From Dendrophyllia cribrosa (Eukaryota; Cnidaria; Anthozoa; Scleractinia; Dendrophylliidae), in assembly GCA_024195265.1 (NCBI GenBank), contig JAJLRJ010000007.1:13645328-13709327 (forward strand): a DNA stretch of 64,000 bases. Reading direction: 5' to 3'. A program made the position numbers and the translations under genes. Positions 11,219 through 22,615 of this stretch are shown in pieces (positions within the stretch are counted from its first letter, which is position 1; the number at the start of each line of letters is the position of its first letter). The notes under the pieces were generated by a model. It was not told the DNA's origin and searched no databases. It was given only the letters and a program-made list of their open reading frames with translations.

Positions 11219-12052
11219 CAGTAGCGCTATGATTGACGATAGTATATCCCTTGAAGCTGAGGCTCGTAGTTTTAGTTGTTTAAGAACATGTAGAAAGCGA
11301 GGGCATATTCGCATAGGGTTTGATTTACAAATTTATGATCCAAATAAGAGTAAGAAAGAAAATTGACAGTACCGCTTTGAATCGATGTCAGTTTGAAAAC
11401 GGCACATTCTCATGTTTGTATTTTAAATGATTGAAGAAATAAACTTCCAACGGGATTCAGTAGTATTCTTGGCCCATATTTGGAGGGGAACTTAAAGAAA
11501 GCAGTTCTTTTCGTTTCGCTTTTATATTGACGCATGAGTGAATGGCGTGACATAATTTCGTGACAACTTAACGGTACGGTCTGTTGAACATGACGTTATT
11601 ATGTAAATTTGTTCGACTTTGTGATAAGTAAATCTTGAGGACTGCGGCATTGCGGGAGCAGCTTTTGAAGGTGAATTTTATCCACTGCGGGAGCACGGGA
11701 GCAGTAGTTTTATGTCGTTCAAAAGTGCGGGGTATTCTGAAATCTAGCCCAAAAAAATACACCGTTTTTTGCTTCTAAATACCGCGAAATGTAACTTATT
11801 TACGTTGGTATAGTTCCAAACACCGCCATTTTAAAAACTTCAAGACAAGCTTTGTAACCTGGTTTTCTATTGGAAGCAGCCGCTGTTAAGGCTGTTAACA
11901 GAAGGCTCATTTTATGGGACATTGTGTGTCTCGTGGCAGTGGTGCCTGAAACATTTTTAGCCTCAATCGCTTGTTGCGGAGACAGTTAGCAGAGTCGAAT
12001 CCTTTTCTCATCTTTTCCATTCTTTTTGTTTCTTGTTTTTGTTTTCAGCTCC
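11219..12052. other. Merlin 3' region, non-coding
   Basis: It contains a partial repeat of the gene's 3' end (CAAATAAGAGTAA at 11200 and again near 11340), the right inner inverted repeat (11682-11744) and unique sequence up to the right minisatellite. Confidence 0.6.
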
Positions 12053-12250
12053 GCCATTCCATGTTTTAGAATATTCCGCCATTCCATGTTTTGGAATATT
12101 CCGCCATTCCGTGTTTTGGAATATTCCGCCATTCCGTGTTTTAGAATATTCCGTCATTCTGTGTTTTAGAATATTCCGCCATTCCGTGTTTTAGAATATT
12201 CCGCCATTCCACCATTCCATTCCATCATTCCGTCATTCCGCGGAATAGGG
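12053..12250 (-). repeat. Right minisatellite of the Merlin element (mirror copy)
   Basis: TCCGCCATTCCGTGTTTTAG repeats about eight times, the reverse complement of the left array. It merges into the terminal CCGCGGAATAGGGTCACCC. Confidence 0.85.
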
Positions 12251-12952
12251 TCACCCGTTCCAATTCCATGGTGTTTTCTGCCAGGAATTCCTGCAAAGCA
12301 TAAACTTCCTTTAAGGTGTTTACAACCACATTCTTCACAACCCTCTCTTGTGCTTTGTTGAATGCATTCGAAGTTTGTTTTCGTGGTCAAAATTGTTACC
12401 CGGCTTGTGATCAGTGATTTATTCATATTTCAGGTTTCATAGAACTCTGCATGGCGTAGATTTCGAAAACTTTTAGTGTATCTTCGGCGTGGGATTCACC
12501 ACGTCTACCAAAAAAACAACTTACGAGTTGAAAGGATACAATACATTTGAATGTGACAGTGAGTGTTTGATTTCGATGCGGCCACGCTGAATCTCACGAT
12601 TATCCTCGGCTTTGAGGCCATATATTATTTTAAAAAACTTTCCAAGCGAGCCGCCTCAGTTGAACGAGCAATGGCGATCGGCGATCAAGGAAAAACAATC
12701 TTCGTGTAAGTAGGCACGAAAATGGCGCGATAGATGCAGCTCGCTGATTGAGCAGAAAAATACAATGCCAGAAATTTTCTGCCCAATCGGAGACGGGGAT
12801 TTCAAATGGTCGTGGAACTGGTTCGGTAAGTGTAGAAACCCAGGGGCTCGTTCGCTCGCTCTTGAAAACTTTCGTCGCGCTGATTTTTGCCGAGTTTTTA
12901 CTTCGTCCCTCCCCGACTAACTGCCCCTGGGTCTCCGAGGATGACCCCAGCT

Positions 12953-13404
12953 TAAAAGGTGATTTTTAATAAGCTCACATTTACAGGGGTTTAGGTACTT
13001 TTATTTCCTGGGGATGGTTGGCATATTGTTGATCAATAAAATAATATTGTGCAGTAAAGAGCATTTTATGTTTAGGCACCCTATATTGATTTAATACACA
13101 TAATAAATACCAAATCACGAACTTCAGTTATTTAAAAATATGACAAAAATCTGCTTGAAATTCCTGAATTAATGAAATATTCTCATGAATTATTTATGTT
13201 TTCGAACAAAACACTCAGTACACTCAATAACAGTAGTTCTCACACTATTATTTATCTGTTAGTGTGCAATAATTCTGGTTCTTTGATCCTTTTAGCATAA
13301 TACTCCATAGTTACAGAGATTTTCCTTTCTCCAGTACTGCCTCTACTCTTCTATACACTCCCTTTACACCATGTTTCTAGGTGAAAGTGAAAGTGAAATT
13401 ATTA
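12953..13404. other. Body of element B, no gene recognised
   Basis: AT-rich sequence downstream of the B gene. No splice-bounded frame or repeat structure stood out. Confidence 0.5.
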
Positions 13405-13863
13405 TAAACTAATTTCGATTTTGAGACGGCAATACTGCATTTTATTGATGGTTGGTTGGGAGAAAATATATTCGTGACGGAGCCCAATACGGAGAATATA
13501 TTTTCTTCCAACGCTGTCAATATATACACCTTATTCGATGGTTTAACAGATAATACGCACAGATATACGAGTTACGTAGTATTTTTTCCAGCCCCGCAGG
13601 GGCGAGAAAAAATGCGAGCAATGAGTAAAATGTCTGCATGTATTATCTGTTAAACCATCGAATACGGGATTTATTATTCGACTGAAATTATTTTATTTAT
13701 AATAGCTTGTGTCTTGAAACCGGGATGCTAAGGTGTAATACGGTAATCTACTGTGTAATACGCTCGGATATTTTGCGTGTTCTCTTTCCCTTATAAGGTA
13801 AAATGACATCACAGTCGAATAATAAAATGCAGAATTGCCGTCTCAAAATCGAAATTAGTTTTG
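13405..13863. mobile_element. MITE with ~40-bp TIRs
   Basis: AAACTAATTTCGATTTTGAG at 13406 is mirrored at 13843-13863, and the match continues through GACGGCAAT and TGCATTTTATT. A second inverted pair inside (GGTTTAACAGATAATA and its complement, near 13540 and 13640) makes a double foldback. No clear TSD. Confidence 0.65.
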
Positions 13864-14266
13864 TATCACGATTCAACTGTTTTTTGGGCAAAAAGAAAGC
13901 AAAACTGAAGATAACTTGTGCTGATCAAAACTGAAATTCTTACTAGTCACTATACGACGTTTTGTACGCATCATATTTTTGTTTGGTTAAAAAGTTTCAA
14001 AAACGCGGACTTTTTACGCTATAAATTGCTCATTGAAATAAAGCAAATTTGTAAGAACCTCTTTTCGAAGTTTTTCAAAGTTACAAACGTCGAAAAAATG
14101 AGTAAATAACGCAAACTTGCCAAGGTTTTAGCCCAACAAAAGCAGCTTTTAAACTCATCTTATCATTAACTTTCGATAGAAAGGGTCGTTGCATTGAATA
14201 CAGCGTTATTTTTCTGCCAAACTTGACAAAGTAATCAACATTTTTGCCCCTTCTTTGAAGATAATT
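13864..14266. other. Body of element B, nothing recognised
   Basis: Non-coding AT-rich stretch between two MITEs. No family-level similarity is visible. Confidence 0.5.
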
Positions 14267-14669
14267 GAAGGGCTCCCTGCAACAACGTCCTGAGTGCGTT
14301 TTTGGTAACTTTCACTAAAATTGTATGTTTTAGGCCTTTTAAAGCACAGTTTTGTCAAATTAATGATTTATTATTGTTAAGGTACTTAAAACAGCTCCAA
14401 AATGGGGAAGAAAATCCACATCTTTGAGAAAATGTTTTGGGCCCCTATGACACCCTATGGCTCCCAGGACACCCTATTTATCTTTTCAAAATAAAAAATT
14501 ATTCTGTTTGAAGACAGAAGATTTGTTGACCTGGATTAAATCCTTTCAGTCATATGTACATGATCCAGTCATAATTTTGGCAAGTGAGTCCCTTTGGAGG
14601 CCAAAAATCCAGGATTTCCGTGAAAATTTTCCAAAAACGCACTGAGGACGTTATTGCAGGGAGCCCTTC
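14267..14669. mobile_element. MITE twin copy 1, 403 bp
   Basis: TIRs GAAGGGCTCCCTGCAA... are mirrored at the right (GCAGGGAGCCCTTC), with inner ends around CGCACTGAGGACG. It is nearly identical to copy 2 at 16870-17272, with equal length; the one difference I noticed is C versus T near 14517/17120. Same orientation. TSD not clear. Confidence 0.8.
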
Positions 14670-14699
14670 AAATGGACTAACCCTAAGGAGTTTGACAAA

Positions 14700-15830
14700 G
14701 TTCACCTGAGAAAAAAGCAGAGTTCTGGCCCTCTAGTGCTTTGACTGTACATTCCGGCCCTAGTTACATCCAAAACTGCATAGAACGTAAGTTGGAAGAA
14801 CTCAAAACGACGCCATTATTATAAACAAAACAGACTGGCCGTGAGAATATGCGACCGCAATACTCCTGACCCGCGCCAACGACCTGAACGGCGGGCTTAT
14901 CGATCGTGTTCGCCACTTGCGACAACATGGCTGAACAGCGAACAACTCAGTAGTTGAGCGCTGGTTTAAGCCATGTTTCAGGCCCGCTCGGCGATGGAAG
15001 GACATCATGAAGTCCGGAAATCCTTAAGTCTCTAGCACCTCTCAAAGAAACGAGTCGTGTTTCTTGTCATACCTCGTGTCTAAAGCGCCATTTAGCGCTC
15101 GTGAAAAATGGACCTTGGTGGACAAGGCGAGCCGGCGGGAAAGTCTGCAATCATTTCGGATCAGAAAAGGGGCAGTGTTGTGAGTTGTGGCCCATTTGCC
15201 ATCCCGTGCCGTGGTCGAAACTCCCGATATCCGAAGTGCTTCCAGACTTATAATATTTTGCTATAATTTTCGGGCGGGAACTCCATTTCGGATTTGCCAT
15301 AGAATTTCCCGACATGCTTTGCGACAGTGGCACAGAGGCCCGCTGTGCGTGTTCGGGCACTTGAAATACAGCTTTGGGCCGCTCAAAGTGAGTTCTTGCT
15401 GGCCGGCCGAAATTGGGAAAGGCAGGCAAAGGCTGTGAGCCGGCAGCGGAGAACCGGGAGCGCTAATTCCTAGGAGGTCCGCAAAACTAAGCATGGCTGA
15501 CCAGTATTGGCGATAAAATGGAGCGATTTTGAGGGAATGAACTTTGGTTCGGGATTGTTTTTTTTTTCTTGAACAGGATTTAGCATACAGGCCGAAACTT
15601 GGCCATGTGAAGTGAAAAATCAGCATAAAATCGAGAAATTTGTGTAAACTTAGGGATTCATTTTCTCGAGCAGAGACACGGAATTATCTTTTTTTGCATA
15701 CCTTATTTCTCAAAAACGAAATTCTGAACAATGTTTTGCCATTAGTTTGTAGTTCAAATGCCAAAGAGGAGGCAAATCTAAGCGAGAATAAATAAAAAAA
15801 CTGGCCTTACGTTCGACATGAGATGGTTAT
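14700..15830 (+). repeat. Dispersed repeat, relative of 38050-39115
   Basis: Starting at GAGTTCTGGCCCTCTAGTG, this stretch follows the sequence at 38078-39100 in the same orientation with many substitutions and indels. Landmarks are AACGAGTCGTGTTTCTTGTC, AAAAGGGGCAGTGTTGTGAG and GGATTCATTTTCTCGAGC. A right-end segment (TTTGTAG...TTCGACATGAG) corresponds to the TIR of the other copy. The left TIR is missing. Frames in it are not conserved between copies, so I read it as a non-autonomous TE. Confidence 0.65.
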
Positions 15831-15985
15831 GCACCCAGCCCTTCAAATGTCTAACTTGATCAGTATTCATAACAGTAATCCCAAGCGGCACATAGTACAC
15901 AAAGACAACACGCTGCAGTGCTTTTCTTAGTTTTATTGATGAAAGGAACAACTTGTTTTTTTAATTGCTTTATTGGGTACTCTCT

Positions 15986-16434
15986 TTAAAGGCAGTGAAA
16001 CTAACAACATGCGTTTTTTTCGAGTGAAACGAACAATTTGAGTGGTTTAAAGGCAGTGAAACAAACAACATGCGTTTTTTTCGAGTGAAACGAACAATTT
16101 GAGTGGTTTAAAGGCAGTGAAACTAACAACATGCGTTTTTTTCGAGTGAAACAAACAATTTGAGTGGTTTAAAGGCAGTGAAACTAACAACATGCGTTTT
16201 TTTCGAGTGAAACAAACAATTTGAGTGGTTTAAAGGCAGTGAAACTAACAACATGCGTTTTTTTCGAGTGAAACAAACAATTTGAGTGGTTTAAAGGCAG
16301 TGAAACTAACAACATGCGTTTTTTTCGAGTGAAACGAACAATTTGAGTGGTTTAACGGCAGTGAAACTAACAACTTGCGTTTTTTTCGAGTGAAACAAAC
16401 AACTTGAGTGGTTTAAAAGGAGTGAAACGAACCA
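15986..16434 (+). repeat. Tandem repeat, 61-bp unit, about 7.3 copies
   Basis: The unit begins TTAAAGGCAGTGAAACTAAC and includes TGCGTTTTTTTCGAGTGAAA. Copies start at 15986, 16047, 16108, 16169, 16230, 16291 and 16352, with a partial one at 16413. Units differ at only a few positions, indicating recent expansion. Confidence 0.92.
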
Positions 16435-16529
16435 ACAGTGCTTTACCACACTTGTCTAAACACAAGTCCGTGGCGAAGAAACGGCAATTTTTGAATAATT
16501 TCAGTATTTTGTCAGTCACGCGCTTTCAA

Positions 16530-16868
16530 ATAAAAAGACTGGATATTTTCAAAATTTGTTCCAGCGATTTATCTTAGACCTCTCATCCGATGGACTTCAA
16601 ACTTTACCAATCTTATTTTCTAGACGAGAGCTAACATTCCACCAAAAATGAGGGTAATCGAAGGAACTCAATTTTTTCCATACATTTCTTCTAAATTTAT
16701 AGGGAATGTATGGAAAAATGGAAAAAAAAAATGTTTCTCCGATTTCGCTGATTTTTAATGGACAATTACCTCTTATCTGGCAAATGAGTCTGACAAAGTT
16801 TGAAGTCCATCGGATGAAGGGTCTCAGAGAAATTGCTGGAACAAATTTGAAAGTGTCCAGCTTTTATA
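16530..16868. mobile_element. Palindromic MITE
   Basis: The arms mirror each other over ~90 bp (AAATTTGTTCCAGC and GCTGGAACAAATTT; TGGACTTCAAACTTT and AAAGTTTGAAGTCCA), with an inner palindrome around TTTTTCCATACATT. It is non-coding and directly abuts MITE twin copy 2. Confidence 0.65.
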
Positions 16869-16869
16869 T

Positions 16870-17272
16870 GAAGGGCTCCCTGCAACAACGTCCTGAGTGC
16901 GTTTTTGGTAACTTTCACTAAAATTGTATGTTTTAGGCCTTTTAAAGCACAGTTTTGTCAAATTAATGATTTATTATTGTTAAGGTACTTAAAACAGCTC
17001 CAAAATGGGGAAGAAAATCCACATCTTTGAGAAAATGTTTTGGGCCCCTATGACACCCTATGGCTCCCAGGACACCCTATTTATCTTTTCAAAATAAAAA
17101 ATTATTCTGTTTGAAGATAGAAGATTTGTTGACCTGGATTAAATCCTTTCAGTCATATGTACATGATCCAGTCATAATTTTGGCAAGTGAGTCCCTTTGG
17201 AGGCCAAAAATCCAGGATTTCCGTGAAAATTTTCCAAAAACGCACTGAGGACGTTATTGCAGGGAGCCCTTC
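16870..17272. mobile_element. MITE twin copy 2, 403 bp
   Basis: Near-identical to 14267-14669 in the same orientation, 2.2 kb downstream of it. The flanks differ, so the copies arose by two insertions or by insertion plus segmental change rather than simple tandem duplication. Confidence 0.8.
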
Positions 17273-17346
17273 AATTTTAATTTTGGTTTTCTACACAGGG
17301 AACACATTAAATTGCCTTGGGAAATTTTTAACCAATCACAGGCTGG

Positions 17347-17660
17347 TTTTTGAGACGACAATACATATATCTTATTGACCAAGCGCGAGGGCCGTACTGG
17401 GAGAATATCGGCCCGAGGTCTTGACAGTACGGACCGAGCGCAGCGAGGTCTGTACAGAAAAGAGCAAGCTTGGTTAATAAGAGATTTATTACTCGACTCC
17501 TGCTGGTGGGAGGATCGCGTGGGATCATTCGGGACAATGCCCGGTCCAATACTGAGAGAATATTGGACCGGCAATCGAGCATTCTGATTGGTTGATTTTA
17601 GTTATTGGCCCTCTGACTGTCTTAGTCGTGTAATAAGACTTTATATTGACGTCTCAAAAG
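17347..17660. mobile_element. MITE with GAGACG ends
   Basis: TTTTGAGACGACAATA at the left and its approximate complement (TATTGACGTCTCAAAA) at the right enclose sequence with inner inverted blocks (GGTCCAATACTGAGAGAATA and related). The terminal motif resembles that of 13405-13863, so both may belong to one superfamily. Confidence 0.5.
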
Positions 17661-17736
17661 TATCTGAGAATCGTGATACTAATCTGTAGCTAATCCAATC
17701 TTTCAATATTAGTTGGGAAAAAAGTGATTAGAAAGT

Positions 17737-19080
17737 TTATTGCAACACTGCATTGACAGCCCAGATCTCTTGAAACATATCCACGAAACCCTGCCTTGAA
17801 AGCTGAGCACTTCTTCTTCTCAGTATTTCGTATGTTAAGCCAACACTTGACACTTTCTTAGCCATTGATGATGAAATGACTTTTCCAAGCTTATAGATTA
17901 GTTGTTGAGATTGCACCCTAACAAATGCCAGAGCTTTGAATTTCTGCCTTTGTTGTGTGGCAGTTCTTAATTCGATCAGTTGAAGATGGCTCTTCAGTTC
18001 ACTTTCAAAAATTAGTTTCCTTAGTGCAACTGAATCATCAAGTGCTCTGTGTGCTGAAAGAAATTACAGTTACTGTTACTTTTTAATTGCATGCCGGCAA
18101 AAATGTATGCATCAGTTGACTACAATGAGAGGTCTCGGAGCTTTGAATTTTAACAAGAATAGTAGAAATACCATGAATACATGTATATCAGGTGTCTTGA
18201 AAATGAAAACCCTAAGACCCAAACAACATGAAAATGAAAATTCCCACATCTTAGGGGTTAGGAGTCTTTGTTTTCAAAACTCCCCATGTATATCAGTGTC
18301 TTCATAAGTATCATTGTATTGTGTCAGTGACTCGTAAACATGCAAAAATTAAAACATGGCACGACCAATGGTGAACCACAAAAATAAATAATGTACATGT
18401 ACACTACAGCAAGTTGGTCATTGACTTTTGTAAATGTAAAAGCTTCTAAAGAAACTGTTTTTGCTGTCTTGATAAGTGAATCCCTGGCTGCACATCTGTA
18501 CACATTGTAGAGGCCATCTTCCATCCCATCTAACAAGCTCTGGATGAAGGTTTTCTTCTTCTTGACTGGAACAGTCTAGTCATATGCATGTACTTCAGCT
18601 CAAATGGTCTGCTTTGGCAAGTGAATGATGAGCTTTCTCACTGAAACCTTCTCAGCCAAAGAACAAAGTTAAAATATTAACTTACTCCTGCTTTAGTCAC
18701 ATTGTATCATATTTTTAACAAAAGCCTTGTTGTTATCCTCTCCTTTTTTACAGTTCAGTGTTTTGTGAAAGACATGACTGAAGAGAAAGCTAAGAAAGAG
18801 TTGACTCTAAATAACTAATAAGGTGGCATACAGTTTTGATATCATTTTCAAAACATGTACCATTGTATGTCTCCGTGGGGAAATATGTTGTGAAAAGGGC
18901 TTCCATTCCCACCTTGCTCTTGCTGGTTACCTTCTCAAGTCTTCTAGTAGTTCTGAGCTGTCAGTTTGATACACATTGTTTTGATTGACATTAAGCACAA
19001 AAAATAATCACATGTAAAATATACATTGCTTTATGATTGTGTAGTGAGAAGAAGTGGTTTTGTATATGGAGAAATTAAAT

Positions 19081-19114
<34 letters not shown>

Positions 19115-20987
19115 ATGTCGCCTTCTTCCTTTGTGATTTCTAAACCACGAAAAGTTATCAGTGACACATGCATGTACTCTGACATGTACACACCTTCATT
19201 TCAATTATATGGTATCTTCTATTGCTGATGTCTGCAATGTAATAAAGTGTAACTTTTTGTTCCATTTTTTGTGTTTATACATCTTACACTTCTTATGAAG
19301 ACTTTGTTTTCACAGAGGGCCAAATCTTGAATGAATGTGATGATATTAGGCAGGCTACTGAGTAAACAACCAAGGTGTCAGTCCTGTGTTGTCATTCTTT
19401 GTACGGTGGTTAAGAATTTGCTGTTCAATTTTTACCTGTCTCACAAATTGTAAAGTATCACCAAAGACTAATCTGGACAGCAAAGCTGGACTAATCAGCT
19501 GTCTTCTTCGGTCAAGTTCAGCATACAACAAGGGGAAGTCGTAAACAAATCCATTGTGTGCAAGCAATGCTGTGTGTGAAATAAATAATGTGCATTTTAG
19601 TCATTCTGTAAAACTTTTTAAAAAAGAGTTCTCATAAAATTTTATGAAATATGTCATTGCCTGTAAACATTGATGCAAAAAAATAAACTTGCAGAGGTAT
19701 GGTACATGTGTACCTTTTAATTTTAAAAAAATCTAACACTAAAAGATCTTAAAGTATTTGTTCTCCAAAACAATTAGTGACATGGTTGAACATAATGTAA
19801 TTTAAATCTACTGTAGATTCACTTAACTACAGTGTATTTCTTGTAACACGAGCCAAACCTGGGTAGTAGTTAAGTCTTGTTTGCAAAGAAACCTCCTTTA
19901 CTACATTGCTGATCCATAATAGAAATCTGAGAAGAACTTCAGAAAGCTTGGGCTTTCTTAGGATGTCTTTTTTGGAAAGACCACATTTTCTTGTTACTGT
20001 AAGAAAAGAAAAGTTCAGATAAGGCTTAGGTGTCAGTGGATTAAGAAGGTACTGTTCAAAAGATACACCTGTCCATTTACTCACACCATTTATTACACTT
20101 ACATTAGCACTGGTAGCACCTTTTCCTAGTTAACAATCAAATCCACAGTTATAACACCAGGTATGCTGCCTCATTCTTATCACTTACCTCTCTGCAGAAC
20201 CAATATCAGACAGTTTTCCATTTTTTTAAGGTCCAAAGTTTTTCAATTCACTTAAACCAAAATTTAGAGAATTTCTTATTAGTAAATATTACACTCTGTA
20301 ACCTTGATCTATTAGTTTGTCCATATTGCTCTATTTTATTTTATTTGGCTAATCTACCTTTAGTTCTGTTTCTTCAGGTTTCCTCGCCATCTACTCCTAT
20401 TAAATTTGTAATTCTACTTAATGTTACATAATTGTGTGAAATGGCAATTGAAAATAAATTATCATATTATCAAATTATTAGTTTTGTTGGTTTTAATTCA
20501 TATTTTGATATTAGCAGCTTTTCTCTAAAAGTATCAACTTTTTTATTCACTACCACAGATGTTGAACTACTGACCAATTGGTGCAATTCGCTTGGCTGTA
20601 TATACTAAGGACTGGAATTGTGGTGGACTGGTAATTTGCACAGTATCTGGTAATGGCTGGACCACTGCAGCGAGCTCAATGATGTGGTCTGTGTAGATGG
20701 AACCTCCAGTTGCTTCACAGTCAAACAGGAAAAATAGAGGAGTAAGGCAATCAGCTTCTTCACCATCAGATTCATCACTAGAAGTTCCTGTGATAACTTC
20801 AACAAGAGGAAGGTTGGGCTCTTCTTCAGGCTGGTCTGCAAAGTCTTCATTCTCATCACTTGAATCATCACTTGCATCGTCAGCAATGTGACCAGTATAC
20901 ACTGCTGTCTGACTAACAGATTTCAGTGATTTCATAAATTGTTTCTCTTCTTCGTGACTCTTGTGTCTTCTCTTCTTACTAGCATTC
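17737..20987 (-). CDS. DEDDh exonuclease exons joined to the transposase gene
   Basis: I propose these minus-strand exons: 20987-20575, 19996-19859, 19569-19436 and about 18053-17737 (stop TAA). Exo I is FFLFDCEATGG in the first exon, which also has a Lys-rich start (KKRRHKSHEEEK) and an acidic stretch. Exo II is LLAHNGFVYDFPLL in the third. Exo III is HRALDDS in the last, the His-x4-Asp signature of DEDDh 3'-5' exonucleases (DnaQ/TREX-like). The first three exons have GT-AG borders and matching phases (phase 1 at both internal junctions). The entry junction from the exon at 21617-21472 is phase 2 and also matches. The link into the last exon is not resolved; a further exon near 18539-18413 is possible. 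It probably acts on DNA ends during transposition, but this is inference. The exonuclease frame shows no disruption in the exons I could read. Confidence 0.75.
19081..19113. repeat. AAT microsatellite
   Basis: About eleven ATA/TAA repeats within an intron of the element B gene. Confidence 0.95.
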
Positions 20988-22547
20988 CTATTAACATTTA
21001 AATAAAAAGTTGAGTTAAAACTAGCATGCATACAGAATTTTGCAAAAGTATAAAAAGCATTTGATTAATTTCAACCCAATACATGTACTATCCTGCGTGA
21101 GATTTTTTTACCAATAGAGATGATGTTACCATTTGGGTCTGGCTATTCACTTGGGTGGCAGATATGTCATGTTTATATTAAAACAATAGTGTTATTCCTT
21201 TCAGTGTCAGGAAAGAGTGATACAAGAAAAATATCTCCATTGCCAATTTGCTACTTGGCAAATATTATCCACTATTCATGTCCACCTTGTGGAATACCTG
21301 ACAACTAGCTTTGCAGCTAAGTGTATTTCCATGTTAAATAAAATATGTACGTATGTACACAGCAGGATTAATAGTATTGACTATAAATGTCATTTAAAAT
21401 CATCGAAGAGGAAAAAGACTGACATTTTTACATGTTTAAAATTCATTTTATACTGTAAAGCATGGCTTAACCTCTTCTTCTGATGTTCTGGTTTTTCTCT
21501 CCGTATTTTTGCCTTTTCATATTCATCCTGTCTTCCAATGATATACTCAAGGGTATTAAGTGGGACTGGCACGTTTAGAAGATTAAACAGCAGCACAATC
21601 CAAGCAGGTCCAATGTTCTGAAAAAGGCAATTAAAAGCCTGTTTAGTTAAAGTACATCATATGAGTGGCTGGGTGCATAAAGGGCCTATGTTGAATTTTG
21701 ACATGAAGTATTTCGCTCAATTTTTTTAGGCAAAAAAGCACTGTGTTGCTGAAACAATGGCTGATAAACATTGACTGAAGTAAGGAGGTTAGACCAAAAC
21801 ATCCCACATCTTTGAAAAAATGTTTTGATCTAGGGTGCTTAGTAAATTAACTAAAAATAATGTAGTTTTTCTTTTTGGTGAAAATGCAGGATGTTTTGGC
21901 CTTGTTGGCTTCTTTTCAATTTAAATTACCCAAACCTGTCATTACTTTAGTAAAAGGGTGCACTATTGTGCCAGCATGGATAAATAATTATTGTGGACAG
22001 CAGACTTACCTACAGTAAATTATTCAACAACAACAACATTACAAGTTTAGAAAATATTGCAGCTAAACTGGCTTTGATTACTCCAGGTCAAAGAAGAATT
22101 ATTTCTGTTTGGCTTTTAGATGTACACTGTATGTGTTTATGGTTACATTGCTTTCATTCAGTGAAAGAAAATTTATGCAAGTTCATTTAACAACGTCCTA
22201 TATATTATACAGCATTTTTAAATGAAACATAAGCCATGTACTTGTATTAACCTTGTGAGGGATTGACATGTTAGTCTTGCACTGATAATGAGTGGATCCC
22301 AGGTCGATTCTCTTGTCCCTGTATGTCAATGCAATGCCATGATATCCCTCTGGGGTGTTGTTTGTTTGTCTCCCATCTGTTGTAATATACTCATCTGCCT
22401 TTGCTGCCATCTTTTCGAGGTGTAACTTGAAGGCCACCAGCTGATCAGGGCAGGAAAAAGCATGTTTGGTAGTGTATGCTTTTCCATCATCCATTTGCTT
22501 TAAATAAATATGCATCACATGTGGTTAAAACTTGGGTTTCAGTATCC

Positions 22548-22615
22548 TTTAAAGGATCCTTATCCTTTATAAGGATCCTTTAAAGTATCCTTTAAAGGAT
22601 CCTTATCCTTATTAG
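22548..22615. repeat. GGATCC-centred palindromic repeat
   Basis: Repeats of TCCTTTAAAGGATCCTTATCC form overlapping palindromes in an intron of the B gene. Probably simple-sequence expansion. Confidence 0.7.

Larger units (their letters stand above)
9053..12256 (+). mobile_element. Merlin transposon with minisatellite-bearing ends
   Basis: Outer TIRs GGGTGACCCTATTCCGCGGA (9053) and its complement (ending 12256) are flanked by GTTTCAAT at 9045-9052 and GTTCCAAT at 12257-12264, a 7/8 match. An 8-9 bp TSD is expected for Merlin (IS1016/IS1595-related). Inside each TIR is a short-unit minisatellite in mirror orientation. A second inverted pair, GATTTCAGAATA...CGCAGTGG, lies at 10241-10304 and 11682-11744 around the transposase frame. 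The true Merlin could therefore be only 10241-11744, nested in a larger carrier. A TA-flanked MITE (9143-9913) interrupts the left array. Confidence 0.7.
5958..12943. mobile_element. Mutator-like element with ~550-bp TIRs and 9-bp TSD
   Basis: Left TIR 5958-6519 and right TIR 12401-12943 are near-identical inverted repeats starting CATCCTCGGAGACCCAGG. They differ by a few substitutions and an ~18-bp indel near 6398. They are flanked by a perfect ACCCCAGCT duplication at 5949-5957 and 12944-12952. Long TIRs plus a 9-bp TSD are typical of Mutator-like elements. No Mutator-type transposase is present, so it is non-autonomous or a carrier. It contains a Harbinger-like MITE block (6878-8976) and a Merlin element (9053-12256). 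Short frames inside both TIRs mirror each other and look like repeat translation. Confidence 0.75.

Noticed and set aside
14457..14645. Conserved 62-residue protein present twice (also 17060-17248)
   Set aside because: Conservation is explained by the near-identical MITE copies, not by coding constraint.
15986..16434. Regular repeats resembling a CRISPR array
   Set aside because: The 61-bp units are contiguous and vary throughout, with no unique spacers, and the DNA is eukaryotic. It is a tandem satellite.
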